This document shows, one piece after another, positions 8,465 through 16,838 of a stretch of 49,235 bases of DNA. The position numbers and the translations under genes are program-made. Location: the NCBI GenBank assembly GCA_031291595.1, contig JARLIU010000011.1, forward strand, positions 1-49,235, written 5' to 3'. This DNA comes from Ancalomicrobiaceae bacterium (GTDB taxonomy: Bacteria; Pseudomonadota; Alphaproteobacteria; Rhizobiales; Ancalomicrobiaceae). The notes beneath the pieces were generated by a model. It did not search any database. It saw only the letters and a list, made by a program, of their open reading frames with translations, and had not been told where the DNA came from. The first letter of the stretch is position 1. Each line of letters opens with the position of its first letter.

Positions 8465-8700
8465 GATATCTCCACGGCCGACGTGTCGAATACGCAACGA
8501 TGCTACGCCGGATGCTTCGTCATGTAAGACGCCGCGTGGCGAATGCAACCGGGATCTCGGGGCGCCGCCCGGCAGCGCCCATCTGCTGTCGCCATGGCGG
8601 CGATTGACGGATCGGCCCGCCTCTTCCAGTCTGGCGCCCGGACGATTTGCCCTTCGGGGCGTTGGCCGAGGTATTTCACCCGAGCCCATTGCGAGAGACG

Positions 8701-9309
8701 ATGCGCCAGATCCTGATTGCCGCGCTGTTCATCAGCGTCGGTCCCGCCGCCGCCGAGCCGCAGAAGCTCGACTGTTCGACCTTTCCGGCCGATGCTTCGC
8801 ACGAGAGCCTCGTCGCGGCGCTGGGCAAGGACAACGTCGCGATCGAATCGATCCCGGGGGCCGAGGGCCAGGACACCGAGACGACGGTCCTCTATCCGAA
8901 GGACCGTACCAGGCGCCTGGCGATCTTCTGGAAGGACGAGGAGGCGAAGCAGGGCATCGGCGCCATTCTCGTTCGCCAGGACGACAAGGCCGATCCGGTC
9001 GGCTGGAAGATCGGCGGCCTCGACATCACCGCAACACTCGCCGACGTCGAGAAGGCGAACGGCAAGCCGTTCCAGATCACCGGTTTCGGCTGGGACTACG
9101 GCGGCTATTCGGGCGGCTGGAATGGCGGCAAGCTCGAAACGGTGCTCGGGCCTGATTGCCATGTCTCCTTGCGCTTCACCCTGCCCGACGACGTCAAGTC
9201 GGGTGTGGCCGCCAAGGTCTCGGGCGAGAGCCAGTTCCCGTCCAATGGCGCGGCGATGCGCGCTGCCAAGCCGCGACTGACCGAGATCACCATCGGGTTT
9301 CCGGAATAG
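8701..9309 (+). CDS. Secreted protein of unknown function
   Basis: 202 residues. The ATG at 8701 begins a clear Sec signal peptide ([20 protein letters not shown], predicted cut after AAA), which favours it over the in-frame upstream start at 8647. GAGAG lies a few bases upstream. The mature part is about 180 residues, rich in Gly/Asp, with one Cys near the N-terminus (KLDCSTF) and one in the middle (GPDCHVS). Segments such as [16 protein letters not shown] and [20 protein letters not shown] resemble the two-helix start of BLIP/SmpA-like modules, hinting at a duplicated periplasmic fold; this is inference. I do not recognise the family. It is divergent from hslV and convergent with hrcA, so it is probably transcribed alone. 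Confidence 0.8.
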   Translation: MRQILIAALFISVGPAAAEPQKLDCSTFPADASHESLVAALGKDNVAIESIPGAEGQDTETTVLYPKDRTRRLAIFWKDEEAKQGIGAILVRQDDKADPVGWKIGGLDITATLADVEKANGKPFQITGFGWDYGGYSGGWNGGKLETVLGPDCHVSLRFTLPDDVKSGVAAKVSGESQFPSNGAAMRAAKPRLTEITIGFPE

Positions 9310-9408
9310 GGTGGCGCACGACCGCCTGTCAGGCCGCCCGCCGAGGAGTGGCGCGGTCGGCGCGAATCGCTCCAACGGAGCAACCTGCCGGCCTGCGGCT
9401 GGTGCCCG

Positions 9409-9431
9409 GCCCGGCGGTAGAACCGCCGGGC
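9409..9431. terminator. GC-rich hairpin between the secreted protein gene and hrcA
   Basis: Perfect 10-bp stem GCCCGGCGGT / ACCGCCGGGC with a 3-nt loop in a convergent gap. No U-tract of its own; probably acts together with the next hairpin. Confidence 0.55.
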
Positions 9432-9441
9432 GTTCGTCATT

Positions 9442-9466
9442 CGAAAAGCCACGCTGTGGCTTTTCG
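9442..9466. terminator. Bidirectional terminator, 11-bp stem
   Basis: CGAAAAGCCAC / GTGGCTTTTCG with the loop GCT. The arms place AAAA at the 5' base and TTTT at the 3' base on either strand, as expected for a bidirectional intrinsic terminator serving the two convergent genes on either side. Confidence 0.75.
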
Positions 9467-9492
9467 TGCCGACCTCCGGCCGGCACCACTCC

Positions 9493-10557
9493 TCACCCCA
9501 ACACCCTGCCGACAAGCTTGGCGGTGAAATCGACCATCGGCACGATGCGGGCGTAGTTGAGCCGCGTCGGGCCGATGACGCCAATGGCGCCGATGATATT
9601 CTGGCCCTTGTCGCGATAGGGCGAGACGATCAGCGATGAGCCGGAGAGCGAGAACAGCTTGTTTTCCGAGCCGATGAAGATGCGCACCCCGTCACCGGTC
9701 TCGGCGAGCCCCAACAGCTGCACCAGATCGCGGTTGCGCTCGAGATCGTCGAAGAGGAGGCGGATGCGCTCGAGGTCCTCGCTGGCTTTGAAGTCGTCGA
9801 GCAGGTTGGCGCGACCGCGCACGATCAGCTGCGCCGGTCGGCCCGAGCCGGTGTCGGCCCAGGTGGCGAGCCCGGCCTCGACCAGGTGTCGGGTCAGCTG
9901 GTCGAGTTCGCCCTGCCGTTCCTGGGTCAGGCGTTCGAGGTCGGCGCGCGCGTCGGCGAGGCTGCGGCCGCGGATGGTGCCGTTGAGGTAATTCGACGCT
10001 TCGACCAGCGTCGACGGCGGGATGCCGGCCGGCAGTTCGACGATGCGGTTCTCCACCGAGCCATCCTCGCCGACCAGCACGACGAGTGCCTTGGTCGGCT
10101 CCAGCCGCACGAACTCGATATGCTTCAGCCGCATGTCGGACTTGTGGGTGAGCACGACGCCGGCGCCGCGCGACAGGCCGGAAAGCAGCTGGCTCGCTTC
10201 GGTCAGCACCTGTTCCGACGAGCGGTTGCCGCCGCCAGCCTTCACCTCCGCCTCGATCTGCTCGCGGTCGGACAGCGGCAGGTCGCCGAATTCCATCAGC
10301 GCGTCGACGAAGAACCGGAGTCCGAGGTCAGTCGGCATGCGGCCGGCGGATGTGTGCGGCGCATAGACGAGGCCGAGCTCTTCGAGGTCCTGCATGACGT
10401 TCCGGACGCTCGCCGGCGACAAGGTCATCGGCAGGATGCGCGAGACGTTGCGCGAACCGACCGGCTCGCCGGTCTCCAGATAGCTCTCGACGATGCGCTT
10501 GAAGATCTCTCTGGCGCGATCGTCGATCTGCTGCAGGCTGGTCAGGGGATGGGACAT
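9493..10557 (-). CDS. hrcA: Heat-inducible transcription repressor HrcA
   Basis: Repressor of groESL/dnaK-type heat-shock genes through CIRCE elements. 354 residues; start at the ATG 10557 ([20 protein letters not shown]), which matches the usual family N-terminus better than the longer open frame to 10701. The winged-helix region includes [20 protein letters not shown] and the family signature [18 protein letters not shown]. The central GAF-like domain and the C-terminal [20 protein letters not shown] signature are intact. It is divergent from rph, the usual arrangement, but grpE, which often follows hrcA, is not here. No CIRCE inverted repeat is visible upstream. Confidence 0.96.
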   Translation of the reverse strand: MSHPLTSLQQIDDRAREIFKRIVESYLETGEPVGSRNVSRILPMTLSPASVRNVMQDLEELGLVYAPHTSAGRMPTDLGLRFFVDALMEFGDLPLSDREQIEAEVKAGGGNRSSEQVLTEASQLLSGLSRGAGVVLTHKSDMRLKHIEFVRLEPTKALVVLVGEDGSVENRIVELPAGIPPSTLVEASNYLNGTIRGRSLADARADLERLTQERQGELDQLTRHLVEAGLATWADTGSGRPAQLIVRGRANLLDDFKASEDLERIRLLFDDLERNRDLVQLLGLAETGDGVRIFIGSENKLFSLSGSSLIVSPYRDKGQNIIGAIGVIGPTRLNYARIVPMVDFTAKLVGRVLG

Positions 10558-10742
10558 CAGGGTCTGACAACTACTTCTTCTGAAGGGCGCCCGGATTCCA
10601 ACGCGAAAGCGCGGTTCTGGCAAGCGCGGAATCGAACGACGCGAAAGGCGCGCCGCCGACGGTCGGGGCACGGCTGAACTCGCCGACGGCGGCAGGTGCA
10701 TCCATCGGATAACAATGAATACCTAGACGTTGTTAGTAGTGA

Positions 10743-10771
10743 TTGACTTGGCGGGCACCAACCCAAACATT
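10743..10771 (+). promoter_or_regulatory. Possible promoter of the small Cys-rich protein gene
   Basis: TTGACT at 10743-10748 and AACATT at 10766-10771 separated by 17 bp, in a locally AT-rich stretch. The -35 is good, the -10 is weak. It would start transcription about 25-30 nt before the coding region. Confidence 0.3.
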
Positions 10772-10804
10772 GCGGCGCAACTCTTGATTTGGAGCATGAC
10801 TCAC

Positions 10805-11035
10805 ATGAAAATAGTGAAATATGCGGTCTTGGCAATCGCGTTGTGCACAATGTCATTGCCGACGGCGGTTTTTGCAGAGGCGACGACGAATTACGACGCT
10901 CTAGTGAAATCATGCCGGGCAAAATTGCACCCGCTGCGTTGTACTTGGAATCCAGGGCAGCGTAACTGGCATTGCACAAGGAGCTTTCTTATGGAAGTCA
11001 CACAATGTGCTGCCAACGGCGGCAGAATCAACTAA
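10805..11035 (+). CDS. Small secreted cysteine-containing protein, AT-rich, unknown
   Basis: 76 residues from the ATG at 10805, with GGAG 10 nt upstream. MKIVKYAVLAIALCTMSLPT followed by AVFAEA is a textbook Sec signal peptide with a cut after AFA/FAE; the mature peptide is about 50 residues with four Cys spaced C-x8-C-x10-C-x10-C, several Trp/Arg residues and no other feature I can name. Four Cys in so small an exported protein suggest two disulfide bonds. Base composition is distinctly lower in G+C (roughly half) than the flanking genes, and codon use is unlike the neighbours (AAA, TTA-type choices), suggesting later acquisition or a fast-evolving orphan. It lies in the gap between divergent hrcA and rph and reads the same way as rph. 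Confidence 0.7.
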   Translation: MKIVKYAVLAIALCTMSLPTAVFAEATTNYDALVKSCRAKLHPLRCTWNPGQRNWHCTRSFLMEVTQCAANGGRIN

Positions 11036-11133
11036 ATCGACAAACATTCTCCAAAGGGCAGTGGGTGCGTACTGCCGCCGCGGTTTACGTGGCCCGAAGA
11101 GCGCTGTAGAAGCTACGCTCCTTATTGCCAACC

Positions 11134-11862
11134 ATGGATATGGCCGAAATGCGCCCCTCCCGCCGTGCCGCCGATGAATTGCGTTCCGTGACGCTGGAAC
11201 GTGCCGTTTCCAAGCATGCCGAGGGGTCCTGCCTCGTCAAGTTCGGCGATACGCATGTTCTGTGCACGGCGAGCCTGGAGGACCAGGTGCCGCCGTGGCT
11301 CAGGGGCCAGCGCCGCGGCTGGGTGACGGCAGAATACGGCATGCTGCCGCGCGCCACCACCGAGCGCAACCGGCGCGAGGCAGCCTCAGGAAAAGTGAGC
11401 GGCCGCACCCAGGAGATCCAGCGGCTGATCGGCCGCTCCCTGCGCGCCGTCGTCGATCTCGAAGCGCTCGGCGAACGCCAGATCACCGTCGACTGCGACG
11501 TAATCCAGGCCGACGGCGGCACCCGCACGGCGTCGATCACCGGCGCCTGGGTGGCGCTGCACGACTGCATCGCCTGGATGAAGATGCGCGAGATGGTGAA
11601 GCGCGAGGCCTTGAAGGATCATATCGCCGCCATCTCCTGCGGGCTCTATCGTGGCTCGGCCGTGCTCGATCTCGACTATACCGAGGATTCCTCCGCCGGC
11701 ACCGACGCCAACTTCGTCATCACCGGCAAAGGCGGACTCGTCGAGGTGCAGGGTACCGCCGAGGGCGAACCCTTCTCGGAAGAGCAGTTGCTCAACCTGC
11801 TGGCGCTCGCCAAACAGGGGATCGCCCAACTGATCGACCTGCAGAAGCTCGCCATCGCCTGA
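11134..11862 (+). CDS. rph: Ribonuclease PH
   Basis: Phosphorolytic 3'-5' exoribonuclease that trims tRNA precursors, cytosolic hexamer. 242 residues from the ATG at 11134; the ATG at 11149 ([14 protein letters not shown]) would give 237 residues, closest to the usual 238, and is a serious alternative; no strong Shine-Dalgarno decides it. Signatures: [54 protein letters not shown] (phosphate-binding Arg) and [19 protein letters not shown]. rdgB follows after 22 bp, the standard rph-rdgB-hemW order of alphaproteobacteria. Confidence 0.96.
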   Translation: MDMAEMRPSRRAADELRSVTLERAVSKHAEGSCLVKFGDTHVLCTASLEDQVPPWLRGQRRGWVTAEYGMLPRATTERNRREAASGKVSGRTQEIQRLIGRSLRAVVDLEALGERQITVDCDVIQADGGTRTASITGAWVALHDCIAWMKMREMVKREALKDHIAAISCGLYRGSAVLDLDYTEDSSAGTDANFVITGKGGLVEVQGTAEGEPFSEEQLLNLLALAKQGIAQLIDLQKLAIA

Positions 11863-11884
11863 AACCCGGGAAAAGGACCTGCCC

Positions 11885-12523
11885 GTGACCGATCGTCTGA
11901 CCGGACGCCTCGTCATTGCCACGCACAATGCCGGCAAGCTGGCCGAATTCCGCGACCTGACGGCACCCTACCAGCTCGATCTCGTCTCCGCCGGCGAGCT
12001 CGAGCTGCCCGAGCCGGAAGAGACCGGCATGAGCTTCGAAGAGAACGCCGCCCTGAAGGCGCTCGCTGCAGCCCGGGCCTCCGGCCACAATGCGCTTGCC
12101 GATGATTCCGGCCTGTGCGTCGAAGCGCTTGGCGGCGAGCCCGGCATCTATTCCGCCCGCTGGGCCGGCTCGGACAGGAATTTCGCCCGCGCCATGCGCA
12201 ATGTCGATGAGCTGCTATCCACCAAGGGCGTCACCGGCGAGGCGGGCCGGCGGGCCTATTTCGTCGCCGTCCTTTGCCTGGCGCACCCCGACGGCTCGAC
12301 CGAACTGTTTCGCGGCGAGGTGCACGGCACGCTTGTCTGGCCGCCGCGCGGCAACAAGGGCTTTGGCTACGACCCGATGTTCCGCCCGGATGGCTACCAC
12401 GAAACGTTCGGCGAGATGCCGGCCGAGGCCAAGCATGGTTGGACGTCTGGCTCCGAGGCGCTGTCGCACCGGGCGCGCGCCTTCAAACTGTTCGCCGAAC
12501 GGAAACTCGGACTGCCGGGATGA
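11885..12523 (+). CDS. rdgB: XTP/dITP pyrophosphatase (HAM1/RdgB)
   Basis: House-cleaning hydrolase that converts non-canonical purine NTPs (ITP, dITP, XTP) to monophosphates. 212 residues. Starts at GTG 11885, with AAGGAC 6 nt upstream, a good ribosome binding site; no ATG is better placed. Motifs: [15 protein letters not shown] at the N-terminus, [33 protein letters not shown] and the C-terminal SHRARAF. Lies 22 bp after rph and is probably cotranscribed. hemW begins about 210 bp downstream, a longer gap than usual with no gene seen in it. Confidence 0.96.
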   Translation: MTDRLTGRLVIATHNAGKLAEFRDLTAPYQLDLVSAGELELPEPEETGMSFEENAALKALAAARASGHNALADDSGLCVEALGGEPGIYSARWAGSDRNFARAMRNVDELLSTKGVTGEAGRRAYFVAVLCLAHPDGSTELFRGEVHGTLVWPPRGNKGFGYDPMFRPDGYHETFGEMPAEAKHGWTSGSEALSHRARAFKLFAERKLGLPG

Positions 12524-12731
12524 AGACGCCGTTCGGCGGCGCGATGAGGCAGCGGGCGGTCGCGCCGCTCGACATGCCCGGCGCCGCCGAGCACACATGT
12601 TTGCGAGCCGGCTGCTCCCCGGTCCAAATGGCTTGAGCTGTCCGTCCACCTCAGGCAGGCTTCGGGCGCGCGCCGGGCGATTCGGGGTTGGACATTCGGG
12701 GTTGGGCTTCGGCGCATTTCGAGAGACATCG

Positions 12732-13916
12732 ATGGATCCTCAGACGACGACGGCGCCGGCCCTGCCGGCACGCGATCCGGGCTTCGGCATCTATGTCCAC
12801 TGGCCGTTCTGCCTATCGAAATGCCCCTATTGCGATTTCAACAGCCATGTCCGGCACGAGCCGCCGGACCAGGCGCGATTTCTCGCCGGCTTCGAGCGCG
12901 AGCTCGGCGTCATGGCCGAGCGCGCGCCCGGCCGCACGGTCTCCTCGATCTTCTTCGGCGGCGGTACGCCGTCGCTGATGCGGCCGGAGACCGTCGCCGG
13001 GATCATTACCGCCGTCCGCCGGCTGTGGACGGTGCCGGACGGCATCGAGATCACGTTGGAGGCCAATCCGACCAGCGTCGAGGCCGGCCGGTTCCGTGGT
13101 TACGCCCAAGCCGGCGTCAATCGTGTCTCGCTCGGCGTGCAGTCGCTCGATGACACCGATTTGCGCTTCCTTGGCCGCTTGCACAGCGTCGCCGAGGCGC
13201 TGAAGGCGGTGGAAACGGCGCGCGCTATCTTTCCGAGGATCTCGTTCGACCTGATCTATGCCCGCCCCGGCCAGACTCCGGCCGCGTGGCGGCAGGAACT
13301 GACCCGCGCCCTCGCGCTCGCCGCCGATCACCTGTCGGTCTACCAGCTGACGATCGAGGCCGAAACGCGCTTCGAGGACCTGTGGAAGGCCGGGAAACTC
13401 GCCGTTCCCGACGAGGACACGGCGGCCGATCTCTATGAGGTGACGCAGGACGTCTGCGCGGCGCACGGGTTGCCGGCCTACGAGATTTCCAACCACGCGA
13501 AGCCCGGCGCCGAATGCCGTCACAATCTCGTCTACTGGCGCTACGGCGAATATGTCGGCGTCGGTCCCGGCGCGCACGGCCGGCTGGCCGAGGCGGACGG
13601 TCGCCATGCCACTGCAACGGAAAAGCACCCTGAGCGCTGGCTGCACCAGGTGGAGACGCGCGGCCATGGTCTGACCGTCGACGATCTGCTGACCGCCGAG
13701 GAACAGGCCGACGAATATCTGCTGATGGGACTGAGGCTGGCCGAAGGCATCGATCTCAGCCGCTACGAGACGATCTCGGGCCGCACGCTCGATCCCACCC
13801 GCCTCACCGACCTGATGAGCCACGGACTGGCCGAAGTCACGTCCGATCGGCGGGTGCGGGCGACGCCGGCCGGCTTCGCGGTGTTGGACGCGCTCGTCGC
13901 CGATCTCGCGGCTTGA
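12732..13916 (+). CDS. hemW: HemW-type radical SAM protein (heme chaperone)
   Basis: Member of the HemN-like radical SAM group; HemW proteins bind heme and are thought to deliver it, rather than oxidise coproporphyrinogen. 394 residues from the ATG at 12732 (MDPQTTTAPALPARDPGFGI); the open frame extends far upstream through rdgB but only as a shadow. The Fe-S motif is FCLSKCPYCDFNSH (C-x3-C-x2-C), residues about 26-38, followed by SIFFGGGTPSL, the SAM-binding EANPTS, SLGVQSLDD and the HemN C-terminal domain. It lacks the fourth Cys typical of true HemN. Third gene of rph-rdgB-hemW, convergent with the LpoA-like gene 45 bp away. Confidence 0.95.
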   Translation: MDPQTTTAPALPARDPGFGIYVHWPFCLSKCPYCDFNSHVRHEPPDQARFLAGFERELGVMAERAPGRTVSSIFFGGGTPSLMRPETVAGIITAVRRLWTVPDGIEITLEANPTSVEAGRFRGYAQAGVNRVSLGVQSLDDTDLRFLGRLHSVAEALKAVETARAIFPRISFDLIYARPGQTPAAWRQELTRALALAADHLSVYQLTIEAETRFEDLWKAGKLAVPDEDTAADLYEVTQDVCAAHGLPAYEISNHAKPGAECRHNLVYWRYGEYVGVGPGAHGRLAEADGRHATATEKHPERWLHQVETRGHGLTVDDLLTAEEQADEYLLMGLRLAEGIDLSRYETISGRTLDPTRLTDLMSHGLAEVTSDRRVRATPAGFAVLDALVADLAA

Positions 13917-13961
13917 GGCGCGGCGCAGCTGGCCGATCGTCGGCCGGCGCCGGATCGCCGA

Positions 13962-15188
13962 CTACACCCCGAGATCGCGCGGCGCCGGCGAGACGACGCG
14001 CGCCTGACCGAGATTGATCTCCATGACCGCCAGACCACGATCGCTGGTGCCGTCCGGGTTGAAGCGGAACACCCCGGTCTTGCCGAGGAAGCCCTTGCGC
14101 CGCAACAGATTTTCCTCGCCGAACGGCTTGCGTCCGGCGCTGTAGTGCTCGAGCCCCGCGGCGAGATAGACCGCCTCATAGCCGAGAATGGCCAGCGGTC
14201 CGGGGTCGGTCGTATAGGCCGCGCGGTATTCCCCCTTGAACTCGTTGACGAGGTCCGGATCGGCGGCGGGGAACCATGCGCCATTGAGCGCGCCCAGCGA
14301 AAAGGCCGACGGGTCGTTCCACCGTCCGGTGCCGAGCACCTTCACCCGCTTGATATCGAGGCCCGAAGCGACCATGGCATCGACGATCTGCGCGGCGTTG
14401 GACGCCTGATCGGGCACGAAGACGCAATCGATCTGGTTGGACAGCTTGCCGATCGCCTGGGCCTTGGCCTGCATCTCGGCGGGATCGGCCTTGTAGCGCT
14501 CGATCGCCAGGATGCGGATGTCGTGATTGGCGGCCGATTGCCTGAGCGCTGCCTCGGTGACCGCGCCGAAGGCGTCTTCCGGAATGACCGCGGCGAGCGA
14601 CTTGCGGCCTTGCGTCGCTGCAAAGCTGATCACCCGCTCCACGTCCGTCCCCGGCAGGAAGCTGATCAGATAGACGCCCTTGGCGCCGACGGAGGTATCG
14701 GTGGTAAAGGTGATGACCGGCACGCCTGCCTGCCGCGCCGGGCCGGCGACGCCGCGCGCCGATACTGCGAGCAGCGGCCCGATGATCAGCTGTGCTCCGG
14801 CGGCGATCGCGTCCGAAGCCGCCTTGGCGCCACCCTCGGTACTGCCGCCGTCGTCCTTCAGGATCAACTGCAGGTTGGAGCCGGTATAATTGCGCAAGGC
14901 CAGCTCGCCGGCGTTGCGCAGCTGCAACGCGATGGCGCCCGATTGGCCGCCGGCCGACGTCGGCAGGATCATCGCCACTTTGACGGTGCCGGTGCCGATG
15001 ACGTCGCCGCTCGCCATCGGCGTGGCCGACGGCGCCGCGTTCGGCACCGGCGACGAAAACAGATCGTTGAGCCCGCCGTGCGTCGACGTCCCGCCGGCCG
15101 GACAGCCAGCCAGCGGCAGAGCCAGGAAAGGTGCAGCGCCCATAAGCAGGCGCCGCCGGCTTAGGCGACCGTCAAAATGGGGCGACAC
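13962..15188 (-). CDS. Periplasmic-binding-fold lipoprotein, penicillin-binding protein activator (LpoA/YraM-like)
   Basis: 408 residues. I chose GTG 15188 because GAGGAG lies 8 nt upstream; this gives the leader SPHFDGRLSRRRLLMGAAPF and a lipobox LAGC, so the mature lipoprotein starts at Cys about residue 29. The twin Arg in LSRRRLLM before the hydrophobic core looks like a Tat signal. Longer (15233) and shorter (15143) starts are possible. The mature part is a type 1 periplasmic-binding fold (VKVAMILPTSAGGQSGAIAL, QLIIGPLLAVSARGVAGPAR, GYEAVYLAAGLEHYSAGRKP). In gammaproteobacteria the gene in this position, next to rsmI and yraN, is LpoA, which activates PBP1A; the same role here is inferred from context. 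Divergent from rsmI. Confidence 0.85.
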   Translation of the reverse strand: MSPHFDGRLSRRRLLMGAAPFLALPLAGCPAGGTSTHGGLNDLFSSPVPNAAPSATPMASGDVIGTGTVKVAMILPTSAGGQSGAIALQLRNAGELALRNYTGSNLQLILKDDGGSTEGGAKAASDAIAAGAQLIIGPLLAVSARGVAGPARQAGVPVITFTTDTSVGAKGVYLISFLPGTDVERVISFAATQGRKSLAAVIPEDAFGAVTEAALRQSAANHDIRILAIERYKADPAEMQAKAQAIGKLSNQIDCVFVPDQASNAAQIVDAMVASGLDIKRVKVLGTGRWNDPSAFSLGALNGAWFPAADPDLVNEFKGEYRAAYTTDPGPLAILGYEAVYLAAGLEHYSAGRKPFGEENLLRRKGFLGKTGVFRFNPDGTSDRGLAVMEINLGQARVVSPAPRDLGV

Positions 15189-15387
15189 GGGCACATCTCC
15201 TCGGAACCAGATACGGGGACCTGTCGAAATCATTGTGTCTACAACATGGCCTCTGGCGACAAGTCGACTGCTTTGCTTGCCCGGCGACTGGCTTTGCACC
15301 GATTGCACCGCTATGGATGATCGAAGTCGAGCGCCTCGGCCCCGGCGGTTCGCGATTCGTCGCACTCTCAGCTAGATTAGCACAACC

Positions 15388-16371
15388 ATGTCGATGCGGA
15401 TTCCGGCAAAGTCTTCCGATCCGGCCAAGGACGCCGCCGATGGCGAGATCTCCGGCCGGGCCTTCTTCATCGGCCCGCACCGGCTCGTCGCGCCGGCGCT
15501 GCCGCCGGCGCTCTATATCGTCGCCACCCCGATCGGCAATCTCGGCGACATCACCATTCGCGCGCTCGAAACCCTGGCGGCGGTCGAGCTGGTCGCCTGC
15601 GAGGATACCCGCGTCACCCGCGTGCTGATGGACCGCTACGGATTGAAGACCAAGCTCTACGCCTACCACGACCACAACGCCGAGAGTGTGCGGCCGCGGC
15701 TGCTGTCGGCCTTGGCCGAGGGAAAGCCGGTGGCGCTGGTCTCCGATGCCGGCACGCCGCTCATTTCCGATCCCGGCTACAAGCTGGTCACCGCCGCGGC
15801 CGCGGCCGGCCACCGCGTCATTCCGATCCCCGGCGCCTCGGCGCTGCTGGCCGGCCTTGTCGCCGCCGGCCTGCCGACCGATTCGTTCCTGTTCGCCGGG
15901 TTCCTCTCGGCGCGGGAAGAAGCGCGCCGGCATCGCATCGAGGAACTGGCGGCGCTGGGTTCGACCATCGTCTTCTACGAATCGCCACATCGCCTCGGCG
16001 AGACGCTCGCCGAACTCGCCGCCGTCATGGGCGCAGACCGTCCGGCGGTCATAGCGCGCGAACTGACCAAGACATTCGAGGAGCTGGTGCGCGGCCCGCT
16101 TGGCGAGCTGGCTGCCCGCTACGCCGAGGCCAAGCCCAAGGGCGAGATCGTCATTCTGGTCGGACCGGCGGCCGAGGCCGAGGTTACCGACGTCGACGTC
16201 GACCGGCTGCTTGCCGCCGCCCTGCAGCATGCGGCGCCCGGCAAGGCCGCCGCCGAAGTCGCCCGGCTGACGGGCCGCAATCGCAAGGACCTCTACGAGC
16301 GTGCCCTGGCGCTGAAGCCCGACGGCGGTTCGCCGCATGGCACCGCGCAATCCGGCCGAGGGCGGCCGTGA
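15388..16371 (+). CDS. rsmI: 16S rRNA (cytidine1402-2'-O)-methyltransferase RsmI
   Basis: SAM-dependent 2'-O-methylation of C1402 in the ribosomal decoding centre. 327 residues, longer than average because of an N-terminal extension of about 40 residues; the ATG at 15394 is an alternative two codons later. Tetrapyrrole-methylase fold: ALYIVATPIGNLGDITIRAL, ACEDTRVTRVLM, DAGTPLISDPGYKLV, GASALLAGLVAAGLPTDSF, FYESPHRL and RELTKTFEEL. The C-terminal region (AAEVARLTGRNRKDLYERAL) is an HTH-like domain found in this family. It ends in a GTGA overlap with yraN. Confidence 0.95.
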   Translation: MSMRIPAKSSDPAKDAADGEISGRAFFIGPHRLVAPALPPALYIVATPIGNLGDITIRALETLAAVELVACEDTRVTRVLMDRYGLKTKLYAYHDHNAESVRPRLLSALAEGKPVALVSDAGTPLISDPGYKLVTAAAAAGHRVIPIPGASALLAGLVAAGLPTDSFLFAGFLSAREEARRHRIEELAALGSTIVFYESPHRLGETLAELAAVMGADRPAVIARELTKTFEELVRGPLGELAARYAEAKPKGEIVILVGPAAEAEVTDVDVDRLLAAALQHAAPGKAAAEVARLTGRNRKDLYERALALKPDGGSPHGTAQSGRGRP

Positions 16372-16754
16372 CGGCCGGCCCCACGCCTGCCGACGAGCGC
16401 CGTCGCCGCGCCGAGCGCTGGGGCCTATCGGCCGAGACCCGCGCCGTCTGGAGCCTCAGGCTGAAGGGCTATGCCATCGTCGCCCGCCGTTTCAAGTGCC
16501 CGCGCGGCGAGATCGACGTCATTGCCCGCCGCGGCCGCACGCTCGCCTTCGTCGAAGTGAAGGCCCGCAGCAGCTTCGAGGCGGCGCTGGAGGCCGTCAC
16601 TCCGCGCGGCCGACGCCGCATCGAGGCTGCCGCCAGCGCCTGGGGCGCCCGAAATCCGGCCTTTGCCGACTTCTTCTGGCGCTACGACATCATCGCCGTC
16701 GTTCCCCGCCGCTGGCCGAAGCATGTGGTCGATGCCTTCAGGGCGGGGGAGTGA
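16368..16754 (+). CDS. yraN: YraN family protein (UPF0102), nuclease-like fold
   Basis: 128 residues from GTG 16368, which overlaps the rsmI stop by 4 bp. The conserved core is LRLKGYAIVARRFKCPRGEI followed by DVIARRGRTLAFVEVKAR, a PD-(D/E)XK nuclease-type active site (Glu, Asp and the E-x-K triad). No activity is established for the family; it is almost always beside rsmI and may act in nucleic acid metabolism. gshB follows after 84 bp. Confidence 0.93.
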   Translation: MTAGPTPADERRRRAERWGLSAETRAVWSLRLKGYAIVARRFKCPRGEIDVIARRGRTLAFVEVKARSSFEAALEAVTPRGRRRIEAAASAWGARNPAFADFFWRYDIIAVVPRRWPKHVVDAFRAGE

Positions 16755-16838
16755 GGGACAGGCCCTCGCCCGTCCCGCATTGTCGCGGCGGCTTGCCGGC
16801 GCTAGATAGAGGCGGCCTTTCGATAGAGGACTTTGCCT

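Noticed and set aside
8465-8560. Heat-shock (RpoH) promoter before hslV
   Set aside because: Candidates such as TTGCAT ... TTACAT on the minus strand have poor hexamers and 15-18 bp spacing; not strong enough to list.
15365-15385. Fragment TTAGCAC resembling half a CIRCE element between the LpoA-like gene and rsmI
   Set aside because: No matching GAGTGCTAA arm; single 7-mer by chance.
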